DNA from: Desulfovibrio sp. An276
GTDB taxonomy: Bacteria; Desulfobacterota; Desulfovibrionia; Desulfovibrionales; Desulfovibrionaceae
DNA: 64,000 nt
Direction of reading: 5' to 3'
Assembly (NCBI RefSeq): GCF_002159665.1
Contig: NZ_NFJC01000009.1
Span: forward strand, 1 to 64,000
A program made the position numbers and the translations under genes. A model generated the notes under the pieces. It was not told where the DNA came from. It made no database searches and saw nothing but the letters and a program-made list of their open reading frames with translations. Shown one piece after another: positions 50,872 to 61,021 of the stretch. How positions within the stretch are numbered: position 1 is the first letter of the stretch; each line of letters begins with the position of its first letter.

Positions 50872-53800
50872 TTACACCAGACGCGCAGTACATACCGGGA
50901 CAGACCCCCATTACGGACCCTCTCCAGCTGCAATTTCTTACAGGTGGGCAGATGGGTTACATGCCCCAGGCTCAGTTTCTGACACCGAGTGAGCTTGGCG
51001 CCTTTCGTACACTACCTGTTCCGGACGCACAGGGTTACGTTCCGCAGACTGACAGCCTCTGGCAACGCTTCCTTATCGCTACAAAGGGTGGTCCGTTCGG
51101 TCTCCCAGAGTACACATTCAATACGTACAATCCTGCAATAAGCGTGGCACAACAGCAGGTGTACGCCCACAGAAACATGCACGACGCGGCGATGGCCGTA
51201 CCGGGAATAGCTGCCAACCTTGGCGCTGGCACAGCGCTGACAGCACTGTTTGGTCTTCCCGGCATGGCCGCGTCTCTTTTCCTGCCTGATATGACAGCTC
51301 CTGTTACGGATCGCATTCGCGAGAGCAGGATGATCCAGAACATGACTACTGCCAAGGTGTACGGTAGCCAGGATACTGACACTACACTGGGGTACGGCTT
51401 CAACTACAAGTCGGCCAGAAATCTTGACAGGATGATGCGCTACTCCGCCGCTGACGACAGCATTATGAAGGAAGGGGACTGGCGTGAGATGCTGAGGCTC
51501 GGCATTGAGTACGGTCAGTTCGACTACGCGAACAATGTCGAGCAGTATAAACGTGTCCTGAAAAATCTGCGCAACTCCATGACGACCATGATGGAAGTGG
51601 TTGGCTCCACCGACTTCAAAGACATTATGAAGACGATGAAGCGCATGCAGGATATGGGCGCTACCGCTGAGCAATACAACAATATTGCCCGTCAGGAACA
51701 GGCATATGCTCGCATGACCGGCTTGTCTCATCAGCAGATGGTCGACACGTACGGTGCGTCAGGAGCCCTGACCTTCCAGCAAGCCGGATTGAACGCAATG
51801 CAGGGCTCACTGCAGAGTATGGCCAACGCCGCAAACATTACCTACATGCAGCGTACGGGTGTTCTTGATCCTGTCACACTGGCTCATTACGGCGGTGTTT
51901 CCGGTATGGCCCAGCGCATGACACAACAGGACGCACGGGTACACAACTCCTTTGCCGATGTTATACTCCCTGGTCTTATGAATGATTCCATGACCGGGTT
52001 GCGCACTGATGTAGACCTGTTTCAGGCACTCGGAGATCCCAACAGTCTGCAAAAGCTTATGTCCCAAGGCAATCGTATCTACTCCGGTGAGCAGATGATG
52101 GCCTATGAGGCCAACAAGCATCATGTGTACACGCAGTTGCAAGAGAGATTCGGGGCGGACAACCTTGAGATTCTAATGGCTACCCGTGCCGGGCAGATGG
52201 CTGGCTTCCAGGGAAGAGAGGCTACACGAGCCGGTCTTATGATGACAGGCATGGATGCAGAGACCGCCACTTTCAAGACAGAAGGCTACTACTCTGAAGC
52301 CGCGCAGAAGGCCAGAGCTCGTACCATGGACGAGGCTCGTCAGAAGCGCAGAGAAGAGTATGCACAGCGCAACAGCTGGCTGCGCAGACTTACCCGTTCC
52401 TTTGAGACCTGGAAAACCGGCATTGGTGAAAGGCTGTACGGTGTATCCGAACGTCTTATCGGCAACAGCGCTCGTAATGAGGCTGACGCGGCAGGCCGGG
52501 CGATACCTCTTGTCCAGCCAGCAAGCGATTTTGGCCGTTTGAATGAAGGTCTTTCTCGTACTGCTGATATTGGCGAGTTTATGCCTTTGTACAACAAGGC
52601 CAAGCTGACCGATAGAGACACGGAAATTCTTTTTGCTCAGCTTGAACATGGCCAGATGTCCGAGACAAGTCGTACAGGCGCTGCCGCTATGGCACGTGTG
52701 AGCAATGGCGGCTTTGGTGCCTTTTCCCTCACATCGGGCAATCTTATCAATCTGCTTTACGGTGATGGAAAGACTCTGGGCAAGTGGAACAAGTACAAGG
52801 ACTTGTTCGAAAGCCATGCTTCCCGTGAAGATCTTGAATTACTGCGCAAGTATAATGACAAGACTGATGCTCAGATTCTTGCCGCAGGTGGTAAGGAAGA
52901 GTTTGAACGCTTCAAGGCCGCCAGGGAACGTGCTACTCAAGGTTGGGGTGCTCTTATCCAGCAACAGGGCTTCCTTGGAGACTATGGCACAGAGATCAAG
53001 GATATAGCTCTGCCAAGCTTCCAAAAACGAGCCAAGACGGACGCCCGCTATGCTGCTCTGAGCGAAAGCCCGGAATTGATGGCAGCCATATTCCCAATGG
53101 GCGTGCAAATGGGCGGCGGTGGCGTAATGACCGCTATTGATCGTGCCTTGCAGGGTGTCAGTGCGGAGCAGATTCGTGCGTCCGTAGCCAAGGATGGCGG
53201 CATAGACATTATCAACAAGCTGTACAATTCCGCCCAGCAGAATAAAAAGACAGGCGGTCGATACAGGATAGGTGGTGATGATTACAACCGCCTTATGGAT
53301 TACGTAAGGCGGTTACGCTCGCAACAGGGAGGATTTGGAGACTCTCTTTCTCGATTCGCGCATGGCTTCCTGGAAGATGTAGATTTCAAGGGAAAGTACG
53401 GAAACGATGATGTAGCGAGCAAAAGGGATGGAAGCCGAAGAGTACGTCCTGATTGCTCTGGTCTTGTGCATGAGGTTGTCAAGAGGTATGTTGAGGAAAA
53501 CGGTGGCGTTACTATAGATAACGCTGATGTGAGTCAATTGTTCAAGTCAGACAGTATAGAAACAGCAAGTGAAATATACAGAAGGGTCGCTGGTTCTGCC
53601 GGTGAAAGTATTTCCATGGAGACAGACAACGTTAATGACGCTGTGGCTGCCTTTATGAAAAACGTGCGTGCAGGCACTCTTATTGCAGTTGATAACAATG
53701 GTGGCAAGAATAATGACAGATACCGCAGTATTGACCATATCGGTATGGTTATAGAACGTGATGGAAAGAAATACGTTCTTCATCAGGGAAGCAAGGGTGC

Positions 53801-55574
53801 CACCGAGGTTGCTCTCGAAGACTTTATTCGTAACCAGATATCCTGGCGTAGGCAGCATGGTGGTGGAAAGACGGGTCTGTACGCGACCGATTTGAACAAG
53901 CTCCTCAAAGGCGCTCCTTCTGGTACACCGCTTGTTACCCGTTCCGAGAGGATAGCTCGTCTGCGTGCTGCTGACCGCCAGGCAGACACAATGGCAACAA
54001 ATCTGCTGGACACGAAAATCGAGGATGGGGGAGCGGATACGGTCGGCATGGCCTTGCGATACAATTCTATCGAGCTGGCGGCCAAGGACCAGAACTACAG
54101 GGTCGAGGGAGTTATTTCCGCCGCGATGGCTAATGCCGTTGGCGGAGGCATAGAGAACGTCACCGGAGATGAGCTTGCCAGCGAGGTACAGAAGTATAGC
54201 GGTAGTATTACCTCTCTAAGTGGTCTGTTTGCGACTGGCAAGAATGCTGACGCTGTAAACGGAAATAACGCGTACGAGCGTATTTTGTCTTCGCTTCTTC
54301 TGCAAAAGGGATACTCCCCCGATAATGAAGCTGCTCGTAGGGCAATGGCAAAGAAATTGCTACAGAATACAGCTGTACGAAGAGCCTTGCAGGTAAGTGT
54401 TGTCAGGGCACAAGGAGAAGATGGACCCCTTGTTGGTATTGGCAAGAAGTACGAGCCCGTAATAACTGGCAAAGTCACGAATGACGTGATCTCCAAGATC
54501 AACAAGACCATTGCCGCCAATCTTGTCAACAGACAGATGAATGGTATGGTTGCCGGTAGCGAGTCCAAGATCTCTGACGCCTACATAGCTGCTGTGTCTG
54601 ACCAGACAGCAGTCAAAGGCGGTAATGGTGAACTGACAGCCGGCATGTTCTTTGAGAATATGCCTACCGCTTTCCAGTTTCTGGCCGACTACAAGGCTCT
54701 CACTCCTATGCTTGGCGACAAGACTCTCTCTGAAAAGGAACGCAAGGAGATAGAGTCTCAGCGTGAGCAACTTAAAAAGCACCTTATGGAGTGGGGCACA
54801 TCACTTGGCTACTCGAAAACAGAGATAGAGAATGCTCTGAAGTCAGGCGGTAACGCTCAGGCCACAATGGAAAACCTGCTGACAAGGCGCGGGATAAAGC
54901 TTGATGGCTCCAAGAAAGAGCTGCTTACTCGTCTTGGAAAGACCGTTGAGCTGACCTCGGCTGACGCAGATGATGTATACGGTTCCCTTGGTGACCGTAT
55001 CAATATGCGTTTGAGAAACTCGGCAGGTACATCACTCAACTCGTCAACATCAAGGCTCATGCGCAACACGGGAAACGTCAACGAAGCTCTCAATACCAGA
55101 CTTTTCCTCGCCAAATCAATGGGCGCGGAGTCCGCAGACGAGATCAACTTTCTGCACGACAAAAACAAAATCGACGATGAGCGCTTCAATCAGATGATGG
55201 GTGCTCTTCGTAGGTCCGGATACGACAAGGCAGCAGGCTACATAGAGGAGCGCAGACGTAGTGGACAAAGTGTGGACCTTGTGCGTGTTCGTGAGCTTAC
55301 CGGCAGGGCAAGCCCTCTCAATGGTGCTACAGGCAACCCCTTGACGGATACGCTTCTTGGTGATCAGGCAGCCGCCGACTACGCCAAGCTGAACCAGGCT
55401 CTTCTTGGAGGTGGTATTGGTGGCGGAGCCAACACCGGTGCAAGCCTCCTCTCCAAGGAAACAGATCAGGCTCTCGGTGAACTTCCTGGTGTACTGAAGC
55501 GTGTCGACCAAACTCTTACCACGTTGAACGCCACGCTGAAAAAGAACAACCGTGATGCCAACTCGGGTGCATAA
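50868..55574 (+). CDS. Tape measure protein with embedded NlpC/P60 peptidase domain
   Basis: At 1568 aa this is the longest gene, located after the chaperones and before the baseplate, as expected for a tape measure. It is mainly helical; a hydrophobic stretch near 105-130 may cross membranes at ejection. An NlpC/P60-type cysteine peptidase domain is embedded at about 855-1000: Cys863 in RPDCSGLVHEV, His957 in IDHIGMVIE, and His971 in VLHQGS. Such domains cut cell-wall peptides during DNA entry. The C-terminus is helical. The GTG start overlaps the chaperone stop. Confidence 0.8.
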   Translation: MITPDAQYIPGQTPITDPLQLQFLTGGQMGYMPQAQFLTPSELGAFRTLPVPDAQGYVPQTDSLWQRFLIATKGGPFGLPEYTFNTYNPAISVAQQQVYAHRNMHDAAMAVPGIAANLGAGTALTALFGLPGMAASLFLPDMTAPVTDRIRESRMIQNMTTAKVYGSQDTDTTLGYGFNYKSARNLDRMMRYSAADDSIMKEGDWREMLRLGIEYGQFDYANNVEQYKRVLKNLRNSMTTMMEVVGSTDFKDIMKTMKRMQDMGATAEQYNNIARQEQAYARMTGLSHQQMVDTYGASGALTFQQAGLNAMQGSLQSMANAANITYMQRTGVLDPVTLAHYGGVSGMAQRMTQQDARVHNSFADVILPGLMNDSMTGLRTDVDLFQALGDPNSLQKLMSQGNRIYSGEQMMAYEANKHHVYTQLQERFGADNLEILMATRAGQMAGFQGREATRAGLMMTGMDAETATFKTEGYYSEAAQKARARTMDEARQKRREEYAQRNSWLRRLTRSFETWKTGIGERLYGVSERLIGNSARNEADAAGRAIPLVQPASDFGRLNEGLSRTADIGEFMPLYNKAKLTDRDTEILFAQLEHGQMSETSRTGAAAMARVSNGGFGAFSLTSGNLINLLYGDGKTLGKWNKYKDLFESHASREDLELLRKYNDKTDAQILAAGGKEEFERFKAARERATQGWGALIQQQGFLGDYGTEIKDIALPSFQKRAKTDARYAALSESPELMAAIFPMGVQMGGGGVMTAIDRALQGVSAEQIRASVAKDGGIDIINKLYNSAQQNKKTGGRYRIGGDDYNRLMDYVRRLRSQQGGFGDSLSRFAHGFLEDVDFKGKYGNDDVASKRDGSRRVRPDCSGLVHEVVKRYVEENGGVTIDNADVSQLFKSDSIETASEIYRRVAGSAGESISMETDNVNDAVAAFMKNVRAGTLIAVDNNGGKNNDRYRSIDHIGMVIERDGKKYVLHQGSKGATEVALEDFIRNQISWRRQHGGGKTGLYATDLNKLLKGAPSGTPLVTRSERIARLRAADRQADTMATNLLDTKIEDGGADTVGMALRYNSIELAAKDQNYRVEGVISAAMANAVGGGIENVTGDELASEVQKYSGSITSLSGLFATGKNADAVNGNNAYERILSSLLLQKGYSPDNEAARRAMAKKLLQNTAVRRALQVSVVRAQGEDGPLVGIGKKYEPVITGKVTNDVISKINKTIAANLVNRQMNGMVAGSESKISDAYIAAVSDQTAVKGGNGELTAGMFFENMPTAFQFLADYKALTPMLGDKTLSEKERKEIESQREQLKKHLMEWGTSLGYSKTEIENALKSGGNAQATMENLLTRRGIKLDGSKKELLTRLGKTVELTSADADDVYGSLGDRINMRLRNSAGTSLNSSTSRLMRNTGNVNEALNTRLFLAKSMGAESADEINFLHDKNKIDDERFNQMMGALRRSGYDKAAGYIEERRRSGQSVDLVRVRELTGRASPLNGATGNPLTDTLLGDQAAADYAKLNQALLGGGIGGGANTGASLLSKETDQALGELPGVLKRVDQTLTTLNATLKKNNRDANSGA

Positions 55575-56293
55575 TGGCAGTATCTGACATCTTGAGCAAT
55601 ACGCAACGAACAAGCGTATTCGTAAACGGCTACATCCCTACCTCCAAGGCGTCAAACTACGAGGATGACTACCGCCAGAAAACCTATCTGCAGGTGAACT
55701 CGGCCACCTTTACCTCTCTGATTGGCAAAGGTGGCCTCACCGCTGCTGATGTTCAAAGTTTGCGGTCAGATGACTTCTGGGAGCTCATTGTCACGGACTA
55801 CTCGGAGGCACACTCGGAGAAGGTAGCTAGGCACAATACCTTATCCGAGTCATTTTGCTGGTTTGCCATGGGTCCGATGCCCGTGCAGGTCAGTCTCACA
55901 GCCAAGCTGCTTACATCCGGAGACAAGGATTACCGCACGAAATTCCTGTACGTCTACACGTCCAACATGCGAGCAAAGCAACTTTCCAAGGCTGAGCGCA
56001 CCCTGACCCTTGTCGTAAAGGACACCTGCATGAAACTCTTTGTGCAGAGCCTGCACTTCAACGAAAGCAGTGCGGAACCGGACTTCTCTACCTTCACGCT
56101 GACAGGCATAGGATACAAGTATCAGAACATCTACTCCGAGGACGCCACGCTGTACACCGGCTACTACGGCAAGACACCTTCCGTATCTACACGAAAGTTC
56201 GACCTTGGCCTGGGAGAGGATTCCCCAAAAAAGGACGGCCAGCAAGCGGAACCAGCCGTTGTGCCTACGAATAACACCGGAGCAACGAAGTAA
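55574..56293 (+). CDS. Baseplate or tail-tube-end protein, paralogue A
   Basis: A 239-aa beta-rich protein after the tape measure; its ATG overlaps the tape measure stop. Features: FVNGYIPTSKASNYEDDY, FCWFAMGPMPVQVSLTAK, FLYVYTSNMRAKQLSKAERT. It ends QQAEPAVVPTNNTGATK, a tail shared with the next gene's product. The two look like distant paralogues forming a tail-end or hub complex. Family unknown. Confidence 0.58.
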   Translation: MAVSDILSNTQRTSVFVNGYIPTSKASNYEDDYRQKTYLQVNSATFTSLIGKGGLTAADVQSLRSDDFWELIVTDYSEAHSEKVARHNTLSESFCWFAMGPMPVQVSLTAKLLTSGDKDYRTKFLYVYTSNMRAKQLSKAERTLTLVVKDTCMKLFVQSLHFNESSAEPDFSTFTLTGIGYKYQNIYSEDATLYTGYYGKTPSVSTRKFDLGLGEDSPKKDGQQAEPAVVPTNNTGATK

Positions 56294-56296
56294 TAT

Positions 56297-56965
56297 ATGT
56301 CCTGGAACGCCAACAACTGGGCACAGCTATACAATGATCAGCTTATAGCCACCAGCACAATGGAGCAGCCCTATGATGCCTTCACCGGCAGGGCTGTTAT
56401 TTACGAGTCCATATCAGCCACACAGCCGTTTCCAGTCGACCTGATAGTCGAGTCTCTCGATTTTGCCTTCAATGAGCATACGCAGACAGAGATTCATGTT
56501 GGTAATGGCTTCTCGTTCATAGCCTTCGGCAAGGACGCCATGACCATGAGCATCAACGCGGCACTTGTGGATACAGGCAAGAACTTCGGCAAGGATACCT
56601 TTATGGACATCTACCGAAACTACCTTCGCCTGGAAGCCGTTGCCAGACGTGGGGTAGCCCCTGTGTTCACCTTTCCCAACGCTGCCATCTACGGCGCCGC
56701 TTCCGCTGTGAATTTTTCCGAGACGGGAGAGGTGCAGGATCTTGTATACCTGACTCTTCAGCTTGAGGTGATGAAGGCCGTGTTTAAGTCCAGCGACCAT
56801 AACTTCATGCTGGACTACATCCACGGCACAGAGTTCTCGGAAACATCCGTGCTTACCACTACCGGACCGGCGGATGTCTCCCGTGAAACTCCGAAGATTG
56901 TCAGCAAGGATGAGGTCAACACCGGAACTCAGGCCGAACCGGCGGCTGTTCCCATGAACGGATAA
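56297..56965 (+). CDS. Baseplate or tail-tube-end protein, paralogue B
   Basis: A 222-aa beta-rich protein. Features: PFPVDLIVESLDFAFNEHTQ, FGKDTFMDIYRNYLRLEAVA, LQLEVMKAVFKSS. It ends TQAEPAAVPMNG, matching the preceding protein's C-terminus. It lies three bases after it and six before the large hub-like gene. Confidence 0.58.
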   Translation: MSWNANNWAQLYNDQLIATSTMEQPYDAFTGRAVIYESISATQPFPVDLIVESLDFAFNEHTQTEIHVGNGFSFIAFGKDAMTMSINAALVDTGKNFGKDTFMDIYRNYLRLEAVARRGVAPVFTFPNAAIYGAASAVNFSETGEVQDLVYLTLQLEVMKAVFKSSDHNFMLDYIHGTEFSETSVLTTTGPADVSRETPKIVSKDEVNTGTQAEPAAVPMNG

Positions 56966-56971
56966 CTCACT

Positions 56972-59704
56972 ATGGCAACAGACAAGAACGACATAACATC
57001 CACCACCATAGCAAGCGATCAGCAGGTACGAGAATCCGCAGGCAAGACCTACAGCTCCGTTGGCGATACCACAAATGTGTTCCTCGCCTCTGTGCGTACC
57101 TATGTGGCTGGCATACTCATGCCTACCATAGCCGTGAGCATAAGCGCCTCTTTCAATGCGTATCCTACAGCACGCATTACCATGCCGGCTGACCCTCGCC
57201 TTTTCAATCTGGGCAATCACGACAGGGTACCTGTACAGATATTCGTAAAAGAAACCATGGTGGAGTGTCCGAACTACATCCTTATGTTCGAGGGGTTTGT
57301 CGCGGGCAGATCCTACATCAGTGTCGCGAACCAACGTGAGATAAACCTGGAGTGTGCGTCCTTTACAGAGGTATTTAAGGACACCAAGCTACGGTTTATG
57401 ACATCCATCCAGGAACAGTTTTTGTCGTCTGTTCCTGGCAACCGTGAAGTCGCTCAGGGCATTTTCCTGCCGGGGTTCATGTTCCCCACTTGTCTGTTCT
57501 TCTCTGGCCTTGGGCTAAAAACAAAGCAGAACGGTGATACCGTGAAGTTGATCACCATGCCTACCGAGTACCTGGCGAATCTGCTTCAGTACATGGAAGA
57601 GGCAGCTACAAAGATTGCTCCTGCTGGTCGCTACAACGATTCCATTGTCTCCAAGTACTTCGCTACCCTTGCCTACAACCTGCATTTTGATCGGCGTTTT
57701 TGCTGGCTTCCCTACTTTGACATTGAGGTGGAGGAGGCCAAGACCGCTACTAATACTACTCCCATAAAGGGTGCCTGGGAGGCTGATGGCATAAAGGAAT
57801 CGGAGCGTGGCGCGGAAACAACCACGATGTTCCCTGTCTTGTACGGTGTGAAAACAGATGCTGCCAGCAGCGCTATTATGTCCGCTCTGCAAACGAGTTC
57901 CACCGAGTTCTCCATTGCCGACCTTCTGAGTTTCCTCGTGGAGAAGATGGAGTACGAGTTCCTGGTTATCCCGAATCCCGCTTTTCAAGCCAAAGGACCG
58001 GGTGAGGATCTCGGTCTGAAGGCGGACCAGGACCGCAAGGCTACTCTCTCTGCCACGGATATGGGTGGCAAGGGACCAGACAACGATAAGACACCAATAT
58101 CCGAGCAGGCAACTGCTGAGGATGTGGAGAATCTCGTAAACAAGTACGCCCCGGACAGAAATTGCAATCGCATGATTCAGTTCTGTCTGAAGCCCATGTT
58201 TGATGATACATTTCCACCACAATGCAACGTTATTTTCAGGTCGCAGGTGGTCAGTGTGCAGGCAAGCACCACCTATAATGGAGTACCAACCCGTATACAG
58301 GTGTCGAACTTCAATCCGCTGATGACCTACGCCGCTCAGACGGGAACCGCCAACAACGGCATAGCCATGTTTGGCACAGTAGACTTCTACCCATCTGCAT
58401 TTTACGGACAAGCCCTGATACAGCCCGATTCCGGCAGAGCTGTACTGTCCGAACAGCTCCTGGACATAGAGAAGCATACAGGGCCGTGGGTCCACAAGGA
58501 TACCATGCCGTCCTGGATGTACTATGCGTTTCTTGTCGGCGGAAACAAGGATGTCTCTTACATTGGAAAGGACGCCGAGCAGATAAAAAAGATGCGCGAG
58601 CAGTACATGCGCAGACAGCTCATGCGTGCGCAGATTGTGCACAAGACGCTAAATGTCGATTGCGTGTTTCTGCCCTATCTGACCTGTGGCTTTCCTGCCC
58701 TTGTTTATGACTCCGGTGACTCCGGCTTCTCTTTTGCTGGCAACGTAATCGCCTACGAGCATTCCATATCCGCTGAGGGAATGTCTACATCAGTGAGCCT
58801 CAATGGTGTACGTCTGCTGGCAGAGGCTGTAGAGGCCGAAGACCAGGGCGCCTACCCTAATCCCATCAATTCGGTGCATGTGGTTACCCACAACGTTGAT
58901 CGTCTGAAGAAGGTCTACGAAGCCATATTGGGCACAAAGGACATCACGGTATCCGGCGCTGAACCTATTACCTGGAAGGACGCCAAGGCCAAATGGAGTG
59001 CCACTGTGGACAACGTGGCAACAAGCCCACAGACGAACATCTATGAGGCATACAAGCTGCAGCGGCGCAATATTGTTACCTTTGACGATTACTGCTCCTT
59101 TATGGGCCTGAACAAGTCACCTGGCGGTGATGACGAGGACGGAAATATTCCTGTTGATTTGTCTAACGAGTGGATGAATGACCGTGCCCCTATCCAGGTG
59201 TACCAGCCTACGCCGTTACGACAGGTAATCCTGCCATCCTCGGCCCTGCAGCAGGCCGCGACCGAGAAAGCCGCGCTGGATGAGCAGATCAAAAAGCTTG
59301 AGGAAGAGAACAAGAAGCTTGAGTCGGGCAACAATGACGCTACCGTGCAGGCTGCCCTCAAGGTAGCCGAAGCTCAATCAAAATATGATGCAGCTCAGGC
59401 AAAGGTATCCGCGCCTGGAGGCAATACGGCGAATAACATAAAGGAACGTGACGCCGCAAAGGTTGCCCTGGACAAGCAGCTTGCCGCCAGTGAACAGGTA
59501 AGTAAAGCCAGTGAGCAGGCACAGGCTACAATAGCCGAAAACAACAAGAAGATTGGTACGCTAAAGGCTGGAAAAGCGGAGATAGACAAGGCGGCCCAGA
59601 GCAAGGAGAAGAATCAGGGCTTTAGTTCCGATGCTGCCAGCAAGGATCTCCGTGCATTACTAAAGGCAGTAAGAGAAGAAGAAATGGCGCATAATATTTA
59701 TTAG
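56972..59704 (+). CDS. Large baseplate hub-like protein with coiled-coil tail
   Basis: A 910-aa protein. The N-terminal and middle parts are beta-rich (VSISASFNAYPTARITMPAD, VPVQIFVKETMVECPNYILM), with hub-like AGNVIAYEHSISAEGMSTSV (about 590-609). After 750 it turns to a long coiled-coil (EQIKKLEEENKKLESGNN and an Ala/Lys/Gln repeat). The layout fits a central hub or a hub/wedge linker; no named family is certain. The stop codon lies in the left arm of a perfect 18-bp hairpin. Confidence 0.6.
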   Translation: MATDKNDITSTTIASDQQVRESAGKTYSSVGDTTNVFLASVRTYVAGILMPTIAVSISASFNAYPTARITMPADPRLFNLGNHDRVPVQIFVKETMVECPNYILMFEGFVAGRSYISVANQREINLECASFTEVFKDTKLRFMTSIQEQFLSSVPGNREVAQGIFLPGFMFPTCLFFSGLGLKTKQNGDTVKLITMPTEYLANLLQYMEEAATKIAPAGRYNDSIVSKYFATLAYNLHFDRRFCWLPYFDIEVEEAKTATNTTPIKGAWEADGIKESERGAETTTMFPVLYGVKTDAASSAIMSALQTSSTEFSIADLLSFLVEKMEYEFLVIPNPAFQAKGPGEDLGLKADQDRKATLSATDMGGKGPDNDKTPISEQATAEDVENLVNKYAPDRNCNRMIQFCLKPMFDDTFPPQCNVIFRSQVVSVQASTTYNGVPTRIQVSNFNPLMTYAAQTGTANNGIAMFGTVDFYPSAFYGQALIQPDSGRAVLSEQLLDIEKHTGPWVHKDTMPSWMYYAFLVGGNKDVSYIGKDAEQIKKMREQYMRRQLMRAQIVHKTLNVDCVFLPYLTCGFPALVYDSGDSGFSFAGNVIAYEHSISAEGMSTSVSLNGVRLLAEAVEAEDQGAYPNPINSVHVVTHNVDRLKKVYEAILGTKDITVSGAEPITWKDAKAKWSATVDNVATSPQTNIYEAYKLQRRNIVTFDDYCSFMGLNKSPGGDDEDGNIPVDLSNEWMNDRAPIQVYQPTPLRQVILPSSALQQAATEKAALDEQIKKLEEENKKLESGNNDATVQAALKVAEAQSKYDAAQAKVSAPGGNTANNIKERDAAKVALDKQLAASEQVSKASEQAQATIAENNKKIGTLKAGKAEIDKAAQSKEKNQGFSSDAASKDLRALLKAVREEEMAHNIY

Positions 59705-59738
59705 TGTTTTGCACCAGCATAAACACTAATAAATATTA
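59692..59738 (+). terminator. Perfect 18-bp AT-rich hairpin over the hub gene stop codon
   Basis: TAATATTTATTAGTGTTT (59692-59709) pairs perfectly with AAACACTAATAAATATTA (59721-59738) around an 11-base loop. The left arm contains the hub-like gene's TAG. No T-tract follows, so it may be a weak terminator or an mRNA-end protector ahead of the sigma gene. Confidence 0.6.
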
Positions 59739-59784
59739 TGCTACCTACTTGTACTGAAGATGGGTAACCCTACATTATTTTAGT

Positions 59785-60525
59785 ATGGCAACAACTACAG
59801 CACAACAAGACTTCGAAGCGTGGAAAGCCTACAAGGCAAACCCGAATCCTGCCACACGTTCCAACCTGCTGAGACGCTTTCACGGCGTAATATTCAGCCA
59901 GGTAAACAAGTGGTCTGGCCCTATTCCCGCCGATGTGCTGGAGAGTCAGGCAAAGGTGCTGGCGGTAAAGGCGTTTGATACCTACGACCCGTCCAAGGGT
60001 ACAGCCCTGGCTACACATGTGACCAACAACCTGCTGCCGATAAGTCGTACCGTTTACACCTACCAGAACACCGCCCGCATACCTGAGCATATCGTTATGA
60101 AACTCAACGCCTACAACACAGCGGTGAATGATTTTACTCTCACGCATGGCCGAGAGCCTACCACCGAAGAGCTGCATGATCGTCTTGGTTGGCGGCCAAT
60201 CGAGATAACTCGTGTGCGTGACTACAACCTGAAGGATCTGGTGGAGTCTGGCGCGGATGTGGCTGGCAGGTTCTATGATGGCCAGAACGCTGATGATGAG
60301 GATGATATGGTGCTGGAGGGTTTCTATATGACCCTCGATCCTGTCGACAAGCGTATATTCGAGCACAGTACAGGGTTTCACGGAGCGCCTATCCTCAAGG
60401 TGGTCGACATAGCAAAGAAGGTCAAGCTATCGGTATCCCAGGTTGCCTATCGCAAGACACATCTGCGGGAGAAGGTCGAGAAGTATATGAAGAGCCCGTC
60501 ACTGGCACGCAGGTATGGCAGATAA
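59785..60525 (+). CDS. Phage RNA polymerase sigma factor
   Basis: A 246-aa sigma-70-like protein. Region 2-like: LAVKAFDTYDPSKGTALATH. Region 3-like: RIPEHIVMKLNAYNTAVNDF, then THGREPTTEELHDRLGW, the GR-PT-EEL signature. An acidic linker (NADDEDD) leads to a region 4-like helix-turn-helix (VVDIAKKVKLSVSQVAYRKT, HLREKVEKY). A phage sigma factor usually switches host polymerase to late promoters. It is unusual for it to lie among baseplate genes. No late promoter consensus could be derived by eye. Confidence 0.78.
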   Translation: MATTTAQQDFEAWKAYKANPNPATRSNLLRRFHGVIFSQVNKWSGPIPADVLESQAKVLAVKAFDTYDPSKGTALATHVTNNLLPISRTVYTYQNTARIPEHIVMKLNAYNTAVNDFTLTHGREPTTEELHDRLGWRPIEITRVRDYNLKDLVESGADVAGRFYDGQNADDEDDMVLEGFYMTLDPVDKRIFEHSTGFHGAPILKVVDIAKKVKLSVSQVAYRKTHLREKVEKYMKSPSLARRYGR

Positions 60526-61021
60526 CATCGAACCTACAGTAGTACTTAAAAATACCAAAAGCACTCCTTCAATTACAACACGAGCAAGCAGCACAAGTTC
60601 AGGTACTTACGGCAACAGCGAAGCGGACAACGTTTCCGACCTTATCGACAAGTTCGGACAGTACATAGACGGTGTGCTCGCCATATTTTCCAAGGACACA
60701 AACACATCAAAGGGTGAAGACCTGAAGGAAGACGAGCCTCTGACCATCACTTCCGCAGAAACAAACGGTCGTCTGTTCGCCAACGCCGCTTTCCAGAACA
60801 ACACCATGAGTGGTGTGGACAAACTTGTGCTCTCCGATGCCTACGATTTTACCCAGGCAGTTACGCGACTGTCGAAAGAGTACTCCAAGACTCGTGCCGA
60901 CTACTACAAGGAAGCACAGGAATACAACAAGGTTCGCAGTACAAGAATGGAATACAAGAAAGCGTCTTTTACTGCGACGATGAACGTAAGGAAGAATGCT
61001 CTCGGAGGTACGAGCGCGTAA
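60515..61021 (+). CDS. Hypothetical baseplate-region protein (168 aa)
   Basis: A 168-aa protein overlapping the sigma gene by 11 bases. The N-terminus is Ser/Thr-rich, the rest helical (FTQAVTRLSKEYSKTRADYY), ending basic. No known family. Its stop TAA lies in the GUAA loop of a hairpin. Position suggests a structural or assembly role, not proven. Confidence 0.55.
   Translation: MADNIEPTVVLKNTKSTPSITTRASSTSSGTYGNSEADNVSDLIDKFGQYIDGVLAIFSKDTNTSKGEDLKEDEPLTITSAETNGRLFANAAFQNNTMSGVDKLVLSDAYDFTQAVTRLSKEYSKTRADYYKEAQEYNKVRSTRMEYKKASFTATMNVRKNALGGTSA

Noticed and set aside
56414..57334. 306-aa minus-strand open frame
   Set aside because: Crosses the junction of two plus-strand baseplate genes; reverse reading of real codons.
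57515..58642. 375-aa minus-strand open frame
   Set aside because: Shadow of the 910-aa hub-like gene; no ribosome site, Ser/His/Leu-rich noise.
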